Of a stretch of DNA of 9,635 bases, positions 1 through 6,663 are shown one piece after another (positions within the stretch are counted from its first letter, which is position 1; the number at the start of each line of letters is the position of its first letter). The translations under genes and the position numbers were made by a program. The notes beneath the pieces were generated by a model that saw only the letters and a program-made list of their open reading frames with translations, was not told where the DNA came from and did not search any database. The DNA comes from Ignavibacteriales bacterium UBA6490 (GTDB lineage: Bacteria; Bacteroidota; Ignavibacteria; Ignavibacteriales; Ignavibacteriaceae). The stretch is taken from NCBI GenBank assembly GCA_002435365.1, contig DJMM01000091.1, positions 1-9,635 of the forward strand, read 5' to 3'.

Positions 1-2217
1 GTAAAACCTGTCGAAGATTTTGTCAATCAGCACTGCCGGAATTCCGATACCGGTATCCGAAATTATTAACTCTGCATTTTTTTCATTATGGATGATTTTG
101 AGTTCAACTTTTCCACCCTCAGGAGTGAATTTAAAAGCATTTGACAGAACATTACTTAAGATTTTATCAACTTTTTCTTTATCTAAGTATACTTGTAGTT
201 CGTCCTTCCCGTTGTTAATATTAAAGGTAATTTTCTTTCTATCAGCTAGAGCTGAAAATGAATATGCAATATCTTTAACGAAGGAAACTATATTAACCGG
301 GCAAGCTTTAAGCTGCATTTCACCCGATTCAATTTTTGAAATATCCAGCAACTCATCAACAAGCTTAGTAAGTTTCTTTGCATTCCTTTCAATAAAGTCG
401 GCGTCTGTCTTTAGCGTATCATCAGTCGATTTTTCCATAATCCGTTTTGCAGGACCAAGAATCAAAGTAAGCGGAGTTCTGAATTCGTGGGATATATTTG
501 TGAAGAATCTTGATTTAATTTCGTCAACTTCGTGTAGTTTCTTCGCTTCAAACTCTTTCCTTTCCAGTTCACTCTTCATTCTCATACGTCTCATTCGTAC
601 ATTCCATACAACCGCTAAAACGGAGATTAACATTGAAGCATAAATTAGCAGTGCCCAAACATTAATATACCATGGAGTAAATATCGTTATCCTATCGGTG
701 CCGAATATGACATCAGAAAATCCATCTCCTTTTACAGTAACATATTTATGTTTACCTAGCAAAAGAATATCATCTGTTTCATTAAAAATGTATTCACCGT
801 TAGCCATATAAACTGTCCGGGGATTGGTACTGTCCGATAAAATTCGTAGAAGTGCTATTTTTAATGTCTTTAAAGGTTCACCTGCTGAAAGACCGGAATT
901 GGAATCATCCCCATCAGGACTAACATAAAGATCTGCATTGACTTGTGTTAATTTGAAATTCTGTATTGACAATGCTAAATTTGCAACCGGTTCTGCATTT
1001 AAGGAACTATAGTTCTTAACAGTAAAAGTATCCAGTGGAACAATCATAGCCCCTTCACCACCAAGCCTGAAGAGATCATTCCCCATCATCCTGGCAAAAT
1101 TCATATAAACATTACAAAGTTTTTCTTCGGAAAACGAAAAGAAAAATGGATTATGTTCAATATAAACACCACCGCCGGCCACACTAGCCCTGTTATTGCA
1201 TATTGTTACACCAATCAATTCTCCCATCGTATCCCGTATCCACAATCCGCCACCATATTCTGCTGAATTATTCTCCATTTTCACATTAATTATTCTGATA
1301 TCAATTTTACCAGGTTGTTCTCTAAATTCATTGTAAAATTCATCAACATAAATTCCTCCTCCCAAATGACTATAATTTCCATATAAATCGGAATTTTTAA
1401 TTAGTGGTTTTGCACTGGTGTAATATGCTATTCCACCACCACGCTCATAACCTATGTTATCTTCAATTTTACAGCCTTCGATTAGTGCATTACAGTAATC
1501 CTGAACATAAATTCCACCGCCATTATTAGTTGCAGTATTTCTAAATATAGAACAATTTATAATATTTGGACTTGAATAATCCCTACAGTATATCCCCCCT
1601 CCAAGTCCCGCACTATTATTTTTTATTTCACAGTTGGTTAAAGTTGGATTTGAATGATAAAAGATCATAATACCACCACCCCCCTGACAGGCAGTATTTT
1701 TAGAAATTAAACAATGATTCAAGATTGGATTTGACCTATATAAAAACAGAGCACCACCACTATAATTTAGATATTCACACTCTGGATCGGTTTCACAAAA
1801 CATATAAATTGAATCAGTAAAATCATCGTTACTTGGTTGTGTTGTTCTTCCATACTTTAGGTTACAATATTCAAGACGACTAACACCTTCCGCTTCAATA
1901 AATCTTATGCCGTGCCAGCCAACAGAAGTATCACTAGGGGAGAAATAAATTGAGTCTTGTTTAGCACCTTTCGCCTCAAGGATGCCGTTAACAATTAATT
2001 TGTAATGCCCGGTGAAAATAACTTTAACTCCCGGTTCAATTATTAATTTTTTTCTGCGGGGTATTTTTATTTCACCATCAATTAAGTATGGTGAATTCTG
2101 TTTTAACCATTTACCGTTTACATTACCTGCAGGGACATGAGTTTGGGGAAATGTCGGGTGCGACAATAACATAAGGAGAACAGAAAACTTAGCACAGGAC
2201 CGGGATAAGTTCCTCAT
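1..2217 (-). CDS. Beta-helix sensor histidine kinase, C-terminus cut by window edge
   Basis: The frame is open for 739 codons from an ATG at 2217 and runs off the window at base 1. Residues 1-25 form a signal peptide. About 30-110 is an N-cap-like segment (IIEPGVKVIF), and about 150-355 carries eight GGG-type beta-helix coils. Residues 429-508 open with YVSPDGDDSNSG, the usual start of DUF1565-like beta-helix proteins. A membrane helix (about 518-538) leads into a charged linker, then a HisKA motif (SHEFRTP, phospho-acceptor H577), an N-box with N693, and a G-box DTGIGIP at 721-727. The predicted role is a periplasmic sensor that autophosphorylates on His in the cytoplasm. The missing C-terminus may hold receiver and AraC-type domains, as in hybrid kinases with a similar WY/W-rich membrane junction, but that is inference. 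The ligand is unknown. No strong SD precedes the ATG. The kinase assignment is firm; the sensor class is by pattern only. Confidence 0.93.
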   Translation of the reverse strand, partial: MRNLSRSCAKFSVLLMLLSHPTFPQTHVPAGNVNGKWLKQNSPYLIDGEIKIPRRKKLIIEPGVKVIFTGHYKLIVNGILEAKGAKQDSIYFSPSDTSVGWHGIRFIEAEGVSRLEYCNLKYGRTTQPSNDDFTDSIYMFCETDPECEYLNYSGGALFLYRSNPILNHCLISKNTACQGGGGIMIFYHSNPTLTNCEIKNNSAGLGGGIYCRDYSSPNIINCSIFRNTATNNGGGIYVQDYCNALIEGCKIEDNIGYERGGGIAYYTSAKPLIKNSDLYGNYSHLGGGIYVDEFYNEFREQPGKIDIRIINVKMENNSAEYGGGLWIRDTMGELIGVTICNNRASVAGGGVYIEHNPFFFSFSEEKLCNVYMNFARMMGNDLFRLGGEGAMIVPLDTFTVKNYSSLNAEPVANLALSIQNFKLTQVNADLYVSPDGDDSNSGLSAGEPLKTLKIALLRILSDSTNPRTVYMANGEYIFNETDDILLLGKHKYVTVKGDGFSDVIFGTDRITIFTPWYINVWALLIYASMLISVLAVVWNVRMRRMRMKSELERKEFEAKKLHEVDEIKSRFFTNISHEFRTPLTLILGPAKRIMEKSTDDTLKTDADFIERNAKKLTKLVDELLDISKIESGEMQLKACPVNIVSFVKDIAYSFSALADRKKITFNINNGKDELQVYLDKEKVDKILSNVLSNAFKFTPEGGKVELKIIHNEKNAELIISDTGIGIPAVLIDKIFDRFY
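1159..1761 (-). repeat. Beta-helix coil repeats within the kinase sensor
   Basis: These are eight degenerate coils of about 26-27 residues (one gap is 36), each with a glycine-rich turn such as GGGIYV, GGGIAY or GGGLWI, at residues near 155, 180, 207, 234, 261, 287, 323 and 349. Each glycine turn is usually preceded by an Asn-rich strand end (for example CLISKNTA, CEIKNNSA, CSIFRNTA). This is the pattern of polymorphic-outer-membrane-protein-like or right-handed parallel beta-helix repeats. On the plus strand it shows up as recurrent ccaccacc-type blocks. Confidence 0.8.
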
Positions 2218-2313
2218 TTGTACATTATCTATTTGCCTTAAATGGAAAATCCAAAGAAAAATTCAAAGTTGCAAGAAAATAAATCAGAGATTGGTAATAT
2301 TTGATATTTCGAT

Positions 2314-2337
2314 AAAAAAGGGAGCCAAGCCTCCCTT
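2314..2337 (-). terminator. Intrinsic terminator behind orphan T9SS tail
   Basis: Read on the minus strand, a 7-bp perfect stem (AAGGGAG / CTCCCTT) with a 6-base loop runs directly into a six-T run. It lies three bases past the TAA of the orphan T9SS tail. It would end transcription coming from the 2456-3280 gene and insulate the kinase gene downstream. Confidence 0.8.
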
Positions 2338-2340
2338 AAA

Positions 2341-2463
2341 TTACTTCAGGAGGATCATTTTATTAGTCTCAACATAATCTAACTCCTGCCCGCCGTCATG
2401 CGCGGCTCTCAGCTGATAGTAATATACTCCGCTTGGAAGAATTGAGACAACAGATTTATTTAA
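2341..2463 (-). pseudogene. Orphan C-terminal T9SS sorting-domain remnant
   Basis: Minus-strand translation from 2463 to the TAA at 2343-2341 gives about 40 residues containing SILPSGVYYYQLRA and ending ETNKMILLK. That matches the last strands of a T9SS type A sorting domain (compare PSGIYFYQL and KKMILMK in the gene at 6664). There is no start codon, and an in-frame stop lies just upstream (2466-2464). The neighbouring gene at 2456-3280 ends in a different frame, so the tail is not attached to it. The most likely reading is the leftover 3' end of a lost secreted-protein gene, still followed by its terminator. A frameshifted extension of the upstream gene is the alternative; it is less likely because the missing N-terminal part of the sorting domain (NPFNP) is not seen upstream. 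Confidence 0.8.
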
Positions 2464-3280
2464 TTACAATCCTCCCGCTGTTTTCATTTAATAACACTAA
2501 GATATTTTCCGAAATTCTGATCGTTGTTTCTTCCGGATAATACTGTGAACTTTCAAATTCTATCGAGTCAAGTGCCTTCCGGTCTCCGGGCAGTCTCTTC
2601 TTAATAAGAATCCTGAAATCATCGGGTGTTACGAAGTGGTCATTGTTTATTTTATTATATCCGATGCTTTCAAAAATACCGGTCAGATATTCTTTCTCGG
2701 CAGGATTCAGATTCAAAACCACACCTGTGAATTTTTTCAGCAGCATACCTGCTCCCGTGGCAGTGTACTTTTCAAGGTAGTTTTCCCGGGTTAACATACT
2801 ATCGCTAATCTTCAGATTATTATGCTCAAAGTATTCCGGTTTATATTCCATGAACCACAGGTAAATGCGGGAGTTTGCGTGAAATGCTGAATCTCGCATG
2901 ACCGAAAGAGAATAAAATGGGGGAGAATCCTGAAAATCAATACTCCTTTCAGATCCGTATCGTTTGGTAAGCTGGTCTTGCAGAATTTTAAGCTCACCGA
3001 TTTTGTCGACACTAAATGCAATCCCGGTAAAGCCAAGATATTTTTCTTTCCTGCCTTTGAATAATTCAAGAAAGCTTGAGGGATCAAAGAGGTAGGTTCC
3101 GTAGTAGTCCGGTTTTGTAAAATGCACGCACAAGGTATCGTTCACAAAATCAGATCCGCTTATGGCCCTGAAGTCTGCTGAATCGAGCACGCAGTAAACA
3201 TGGTTGAAATGGACCTTTGGTATTTCCTGCGGATATGTGCACAGTTGCGCCAGGATGAAAATCGCCAGGTATGTTCTCAT
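2456..3280 (-). CDS. Secreted DUF5829-like (VOC-fold-like) protein
   Basis: 274 residues. The ATG at 3280 is supported by a GGGAGG site four bases upstream. A short signal peptide (about 1-18, ending near CTYPQ) suggests export; the Cys14 context is not a clear lipobox. The start of the mature protein, FNHVYCVLDSADFRAI (25-40), followed by YLFDPSSFLELF (63-74) and GFTGIAFSVD (83-92), resembles DUF5829 proteins, whose NHVY..LDS and F.E.F pattern recalls vicinal-oxygen-chelate (glyoxalase-like) modules. H27 and E72 would be the metal-ligand candidates, but no activity can be named. A later segment (FTGVVLNLNPAEKEYLTGIF, about 184-203) looks like a further beta-alpha unit. The family call is from memory of the pattern and is moderate. 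The gene stands alone between a long leader and the orphan T9SS tail. Confidence 0.8.
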   Translation of the reverse strand: MRTYLAIFILAQLCTYPQEIPKVHFNHVYCVLDSADFRAISGSDFVNDTLCVHFTKPDYYGTYLFDPSSFLELFKGRKEKYLGFTGIAFSVDKIGELKILQDQLTKRYGSERSIDFQDSPPFYSLSVMRDSAFHANSRIYLWFMEYKPEYFEHNNLKISDSMLTRENYLEKYTATGAGMLLKKFTGVVLNLNPAEKEYLTGIFESIGYNKINNDHFVTPDDFRILIKKRLPGDRKALDSIEFESSQYYPEETTIRISENILVLLNENSGRIVIK

Positions 3281-3586
3281 GGTTCCTCCCTATAAGTGAA
3301 AAAACTTTTTCGGGATTACTGATCAGGCAGATTATTGAAAATTCAGATGGTGTCAACAATCACTGTCAGATTTGTCGGAGTAAAGGAAAATTATGAAATA
3401 CAATAAATAACAAGATCCGGGAAAAGTCAACATTCGGTTGCTGACTGGCAAATAATAAAAAAGGGAGCCGCAGCTTGCTTGAATTATTCATCAATACTTA
3501 TCAAATATTTGCTGATCGTTCATCAACCATTGATTGTTTACTTTGGTATTTTTATTTTTTAAAAAACTATCGAATTACGAAGATTT
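3281..3586. other. 306-base intergenic region between divergent genes
   Basis: This region separates the minus-strand gene at 2456-3280 from the plus-strand gene at 3587. It must hold both promoters, but I cannot place a convincing -33/-7 or -35/-10 pair. It contains the SD of the minus gene (3285-3290) and a decayed T9SS-tail/terminator copy (3452-3500). I see no further gene; the remainder is AT-rich without clear structure. Confidence 0.6.
3452..3500 (-). pseudogene. Decayed copy of T9SS tail end plus terminator
   Basis: Bases 3452-3475 are identical over 24 bases to 4864-4887, the terminator after the T9SS gene at 4896. The likeness continues with substitutions and one deleted base through the stop codon and into the KMILMK codons (TTCATCA is shared). 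The hairpin has lost two pairs (AAGCAAGC against GCTCCCTT) but keeps its six-T run on the minus strand. No readable gene body lies upstream on the minus strand, where the DUF2007-type gene now starts at 3587. I read it as the stub of a lost T9SS-cargo gene or a scar of recombination between such gene ends. Confidence 0.6.
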
Positions 3587-3802
3587 ATGAAAGCAGATAA
3601 TTATAATGAAATTGAACTGAAAAGATTCAATAATGAGTATGAAGCTGTATTGCTGGCAGAGCATTTAAAGGCTCAAAACATATATGCATTCGTCAGAAAA
3701 GATGATCCTGCTGCCATGGGAATTCAAAGAGGGGCAAGCGTGATAATTAGCAGCAGCGATAAAGATAAAGCTTTGGAAATTCTTAATGATCTTAACTTCT
3801 AG
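3587..3802 (+). CDS. DUF2007-type small signal-transducing-like protein
   Basis: 71 residues, cytoplasmic, with no signal peptide or membrane helix. The pattern is a first strand (IELKRFNNEYEAVLL), a helix (EAVLLAEHLKAQNI), a second strand with a charged loop (YAFVRKDDPAAMG), then SVIISSSDKDKALEILNDL. That is the ferredoxin-like beta-alpha-beta layout of DUF2007 ('putative prokaryotic signal transducing protein'), whose usual length is 65-80 residues. The biochemical role of the family is unknown. The start ATG has no strong SD, as is common in Bacteroidota. The gene lies 102 bases upstream of the oxidoreductase on the same strand, so co-transcription is possible but not shown. Confidence 0.8.
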   Translation: MKADNYNEIELKRFNNEYEAVLLAEHLKAQNIYAFVRKDDPAAMGIQRGASVIISSSDKDKALEILNDLNF

Positions 3803-3872
3803 CTTTTAAACATAGACACTGTTATACTTCGCAGGAATTTTAAAACAAATTGATCAGGAGCTTCCGGGAGAA

Positions 3873-3908
3873 ATGGATCTCAGAAAGCAAAAGATAGTAC
3901 AAACATGA
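3873..3908 (+). other. 11-codon upstream ORF overlapping the oxidoreductase start
   Basis: An ATG at 3873 begins the short peptide MDLRKQKIVQT, whose TGA (3906-3908) overlaps the ATG of the oxidoreductase (3905-3907) in an ATGA junction. AGGAG (3856-3860) and GGGAG (3866-3870) lie before the small ORF, whereas the oxidoreductase itself has no SD. It could act as a translational-coupling leader, or it may be chance. Confidence 0.3.
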
Positions 3909-4843
3909 AAGCAGTTATCTGCACAAAATACGGACCGCCCGAAGTTCTTCAACTCACCGATGTTCAGAAACCTGTCCCCGAAGACAATGAGGTGCTGATA
4001 AAAATTCATGCAACAACCTGTCATATCGGTGATGTGAGGGTACGAAGTTTCGATGTTCCCTGGAGGTACAAAATTCCTTTCAGGCTGTACCTGGGAATTA
4101 CTAAACCGAAAAGACCGATACTGGGTATGGAATTGGCCGGAGAAATTGAGGCAATTGGCAAAGATGTAAAACGGTTTAAGACGATGGACAAAGTTTTTGC
4201 CTGCACAGGATTTGTGTTCGGTGCATATACTGAATATATATGCATGGCTGAGAGCTCAGATAATATTAAATATGGGATGCTCGCACTTAAACCGGTTAAT
4301 ATGACCTACCAGGAAGCCGCAGCAGGTGTTACTACGGGAGGTATTACTGCGCTGATGGGCTTAAGACATGGAAAGATACGCAGCGGATCAAAAGTAATGA
4401 TTTACGGTGCTTCCGGAAGCGTGGGCATATATGCAGTGCAGCTGGCGAAGTACTTCGGTGCAGAAGTTACCGGTGTATGCAGTTCCGCTAACCTTGAACT
4501 TGTAAAATCGCTGGGTGCTGACAAAGTAATTGATTATACCTGCGAAGATCTGTGGAAATACGGAAAAGACTACGACCTGGTTTATGATGCGGTAAACAAA
4601 CTGCCGTCTTCAAATGGTAAAAAGCTGCTTTCTGCAACAGGAATTTATGTAACAGTGGGAACAGACGAGAAAGGTATCAGCATTGAAGACTTTGATTTTC
4701 TGAGAGAACTCGTGGAGAAGGGAAAATTGAAAACAGTTATAGACAAAGTGTATCCGCTGGAACAGATTATCGAAGCTCACCGCTATGTGGAAAAGGGACA
4801 CAAAAAAGGACATGTGGTTATCACTGTTATCGGGGATAGTTAA
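3905..4843 (+). CDS. Zinc-independent NAD(P)H quinone oxidoreductase-like MDR protein
   Basis: 312 residues, a medium-chain dehydrogenase/reductase of the quinone-oxidoreductase/NAD(P)-dependent alcohol dehydrogenase class. The N-terminal GroES-like domain (1-130) starts MKAVICTKYGPPEVLQL and carries the GMELAGEIEAIG segment at 74-85. The Rossmann domain has a YGASGSVG nucleotide-binding loop (167-174), then AVQLAKYFGAEVTGVCSS, and ends with KTVIDKVYPLEQIIEAHRYVEKGHKKGHVVI. The structural-zinc Cys cluster and the catalytic GHE motif are absent, so zinc-independent hydride transfer from NAD(P)H to a quinone, enone or aldehyde is the family-based expectation; the substrate is unknown. The stretch between GIYVTVG (247-252) and FLRELVEKGKLK is shorter than is usual for this family, explaining the short total length. 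Cytoplasmic. Its 3' end faces the T9SS gene at 4896. Confidence 0.9.
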   Translation: MKAVICTKYGPPEVLQLTDVQKPVPEDNEVLIKIHATTCHIGDVRVRSFDVPWRYKIPFRLYLGITKPKRPILGMELAGEIEAIGKDVKRFKTMDKVFACTGFVFGAYTEYICMAESSDNIKYGMLALKPVNMTYQEAAAGVTTGGITALMGLRHGKIRSGSKVMIYGASGSVGIYAVQLAKYFGAEVTGVCSSANLELVKSLGADKVIDYTCEDLWKYGKDYDLVYDAVNKLPSSNGKKLLSATGIYVTVGTDEKGISIEDFDFLRELVEKGKLKTVIDKVYPLEQIIEAHRYVEKGHKKGHVVITVIGDS

Positions 4844-4872
4844 ATAATAATCCTTTCCGAGAGATAATAAAA

Positions 4873-4892
4873 AAGGGAGCCGCAGCTCCCTT
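4873..4892 (-). terminator. Intrinsic terminator of the 4896-6251 gene
   Basis: An 8-bp perfect stem (AAGGGAGC / GCTCCCTT) with a 4-base loop is followed on the minus strand by TTTT, giving a six-T run. It starts three bases after the TAA of the T9SS gene. On the plus strand only TTAAATT follows, so it is a weaker stop for the convergent oxidoreductase, 29 bases past its stop codon, though it may serve both. Confidence 0.85.
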
Positions 4893-4895
4893 AAA

Positions 4896-6251
4896 TTACT
4901 TCATCAGTATCATTTTTTTAGTTTCGGTAAATGAACCGGCGCTTAATTTGTAGAAATAAATTCCTGCCGGCATGGCTGAGGCATTCCAATTTACAGCAAA
5001 GTTTCCTACAGATTTTTCTTCATCCACCAGAACTTCTATTTCATTTCCCAGAATATCGAAAACCCTGATTGTTACTCTGGAACCTTGCGCAACAGAGTAG
5101 TTAATTCTGGTTGAAGGATTAAACGGATTCGGGTAATTCTGTGACAGGCTGAAAGAATTTACCTGTATATTTTCATTATCTGCTGATGTTAAACCGTTAT
5201 ATCTGCAGATTTTTCCATTGTCGGCAGTAAGCCAGCCGGTTTGAGAATCAGCAAAATATATGCTGAAGATCGCATTGCTGCCGAACTGGTTGCCGAGCGG
5301 TGTATTCTGAGTTGTCCAGGTAGCGCCTCCATCAGTTGTATGTACTACAAAAGGTGTCTGCTCATTATCGCTGGCTTTTGATGATATCCATCCGTTATTT
5401 GCATCAAGAAAGAAAACAGCTTTACATCCGCTCTGCTGATTTACCCCGCTGTTGGTAACAAAATTCCAGTTTACTCCGCCGTTGGTAGTTTTAAGAACCT
5501 TACCACTGTCGGCAACTACCCATCCGTTTTCTGTATCACTGAAATGCATTGTATTATAATGGCCGGGACTGAAGTCCACAAATTGTTCTGTCCAATCGTT
5601 TCCGCCGTTGGTTGTTTTAAATATTTTATAAGGTACCAGTGTCCCGCTAGGTCCGGCAGACGTGAAGGAATAACCTACATTTGCATTCACAAAATAAAAA
5701 ATGCCGGCACCGTTGAAAGGAATCCAGTTATTGCCGCCGTCACTTGTTTTTAAGAAGGTGGGGGTGAAGGTGGTGAAGTTATATACAAGCGCCCACCCGT
5801 TGTTTTCATCAACAAACTGAATTTGAAATCCGAAATCACCTGCAGAAGTTGAAATTACCTTCTTCTGCCAGGTACTGCCGCCGTCAGTTGTTCTGTGGAT
5901 TACGGCACCGTTTGTATTACCGAAGTCTGCTCCGATGCTATTAATTTTCCATCCATGTGATTGATTAACCCAGGTCATCGATACTGCAGGATCTGAAGAA
6001 CTGGACACTGTATCGCTGGGGAATGGTGTTACGACAGTCCAGTTGTTTCCTGCATCAGTAGTATGCAGCAGATCACCACGGCTTCCTGATATCCATCCCT
6101 CGGTTGCGCTGACAAACTGAACTTTGCCGATCATTGCATTTTCACCTGTTCCAAGTGGATTGGTTTGGAGTATCCAGCCTGTTTGTGCATTTACCATATT
6201 GCTGAATAATCCGGCAAATATGATCATACTTATTAGTAAATATTTACTCAC
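4896..6251 (-). CDS. Secreted seven-bladed Asp-box (YCF48/BNR-like) propeller with T9SS tail
   Basis: 451 residues. Signal peptide about 1-22 (ends NMVNAQ). The body has seven GW/GY strand motifs (EGWISG, HGWKIN, NGWALV, VGYSF, NGWVVA, NGWISS, TGWLTA) and six Asp boxes (TTDAGNNW, TTDGGSTW, TSDGGNNW, TTNGGNDW, TTNGGVNW, TTDGGATW), which fits a seven-bladed YCF48/sialidase-like propeller; the last box is eroded. Residues 371-451 form a T9SS type A sorting domain starting QNYPNPFNPS and ending KKMILMK, so the protein should cross the outer membrane through the Por system and be released or anchored at the surface. No sialidase catalytic residues are evident; a binding or structural role is likely but unproven. 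The start codon is GTG, backed by an AAGGAGA site. Confidence 0.92.
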   Translation of the reverse strand: MSKYLLISMIIFAGLFSNMVNAQTGWILQTNPLGTGENAMIGKVQFVSATEGWISGSRGDLLHTTDAGNNWTVVTPFPSDTVSSSSDPAVSMTWVNQSHGWKINSIGADFGNTNGAVIHRTTDGGSTWQKKVISTSAGDFGFQIQFVDENNGWALVYNFTTFTPTFLKTSDGGNNWIPFNGAGIFYFVNANVGYSFTSAGPSGTLVPYKIFKTTNGGNDWTEQFVDFSPGHYNTMHFSDTENGWVVADSGKVLKTTNGGVNWNFVTNSGVNQQSGCKAVFFLDANNGWISSKASDNEQTPFVVHTTDGGATWTTQNTPLGNQFGSNAIFSIYFADSQTGWLTADNGKICRYNGLTSADNENIQVNSFSLSQNYPNPFNPSTRINYSVAQGSRVTIRVFDILGNEIEVLVDEEKSVGNFAVNWNASAMPAGIYFYKLSAGSFTETKKMILMK

Positions 6252-6258
6252 TTTTAAT

Positions 6259-6265
6259 TCTCCTT
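6259..6265 (-). promoter_or_regulatory. Ribosome binding site fixing a GTG start
   Basis: AAGGAGA on the minus strand sits seven bases before GTG at 6251-6249. The next in-frame ATG is eight codons further in and would cut the signal peptide, so the GTG start is preferred. Confidence 0.75.
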
Positions 6266-6624
6266 CGATTCTTGTTTTAATAATTAATTTTAATGATTAA
6301 AGAAATGATTATGTTATATATAAAAAATTGGCGGGGGCCATTCTGAATTCCTGTCGGATCTTATTCCAAAGTGATCCTGTCCTGACTGCCCGTTTTCTTG
6401 ATGCCAGTAAAAATTTTTGGGGGGGATAAAAAAGGGATTACATATAAAAGATGCAGATAATTTCATTTAGAATATTTTCTATTTATACTATTTGGAAAAT
6501 GTTAAACTGATTCATCATGACAAATATTATACCATCAATCAAAAAGAATAAAGTTTAATACTTTTACATTATATCACTGATTTTCGGTTATTCTTACCTG
6601 GAAATAATAACAGCAGTGGAAGAA

Positions 6625-6647
6625 TTCCGGCAACCGAGTTTCCGGAA
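6625..6647 (-). terminator. Possible weak terminator of the 6664-7896 gene
   Basis: A 6-bp stem (TTCCGG / CCGGAA) with an 11-base loop starts 17 bases past the TAA of the T9SS gene, followed on the minus strand only by TTCTTCC. The stem is short and the T-run poor, unlike the strong block after 4896 and 2341. Low confidence. Confidence 0.25.
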
Positions 6648-6663
6648 CAGCCTTGAAATCCGG

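Larger units (their letters stand above)
6252..6663. other. 412-base intergenic region between two T9SS genes
   Basis: It holds the SD of the 4896-6251 gene (6259-6265) and presumably its promoter on the minus strand in the very AT-rich stretch around 6270-6330; no clear promoter boxes can be assigned. An A5T5 palindrome followed by seven G (6409-6425) and the 12-base string ataaaaaaggga (6426-6437) stand out. A weak hairpin lies at 6625-6647. No open frame of coding quality is visible on either strand. Confidence 0.6.

Noticed and set aside
20..643. Open plus-strand frame of 207 codons
   Set aside because: It lies opposite the HisKA and ATPase part of the kinase, whose motifs (SHEFRTP, DTGIGIP) are unmistakable on the minus strand. 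The plus-strand product is low-complexity Ser/Phe/Leu-rich, as expected of an antisense shadow.
1159..1761. Possible CRISPR-like or satellite repeat, because of the recurrent ccaccacc blocks
   Set aside because: The period follows protein coils of about 26-27 residues in frame, the copies are diverged at DNA level, and there are no conserved repeats separated by unique spacers.
2812..3087. Alternative minus-strand frame within the DUF5829-like gene
   Set aside because: It is fully contained in another frame of a gene with a good SD, a signal peptide and family motifs; it has no own start context.
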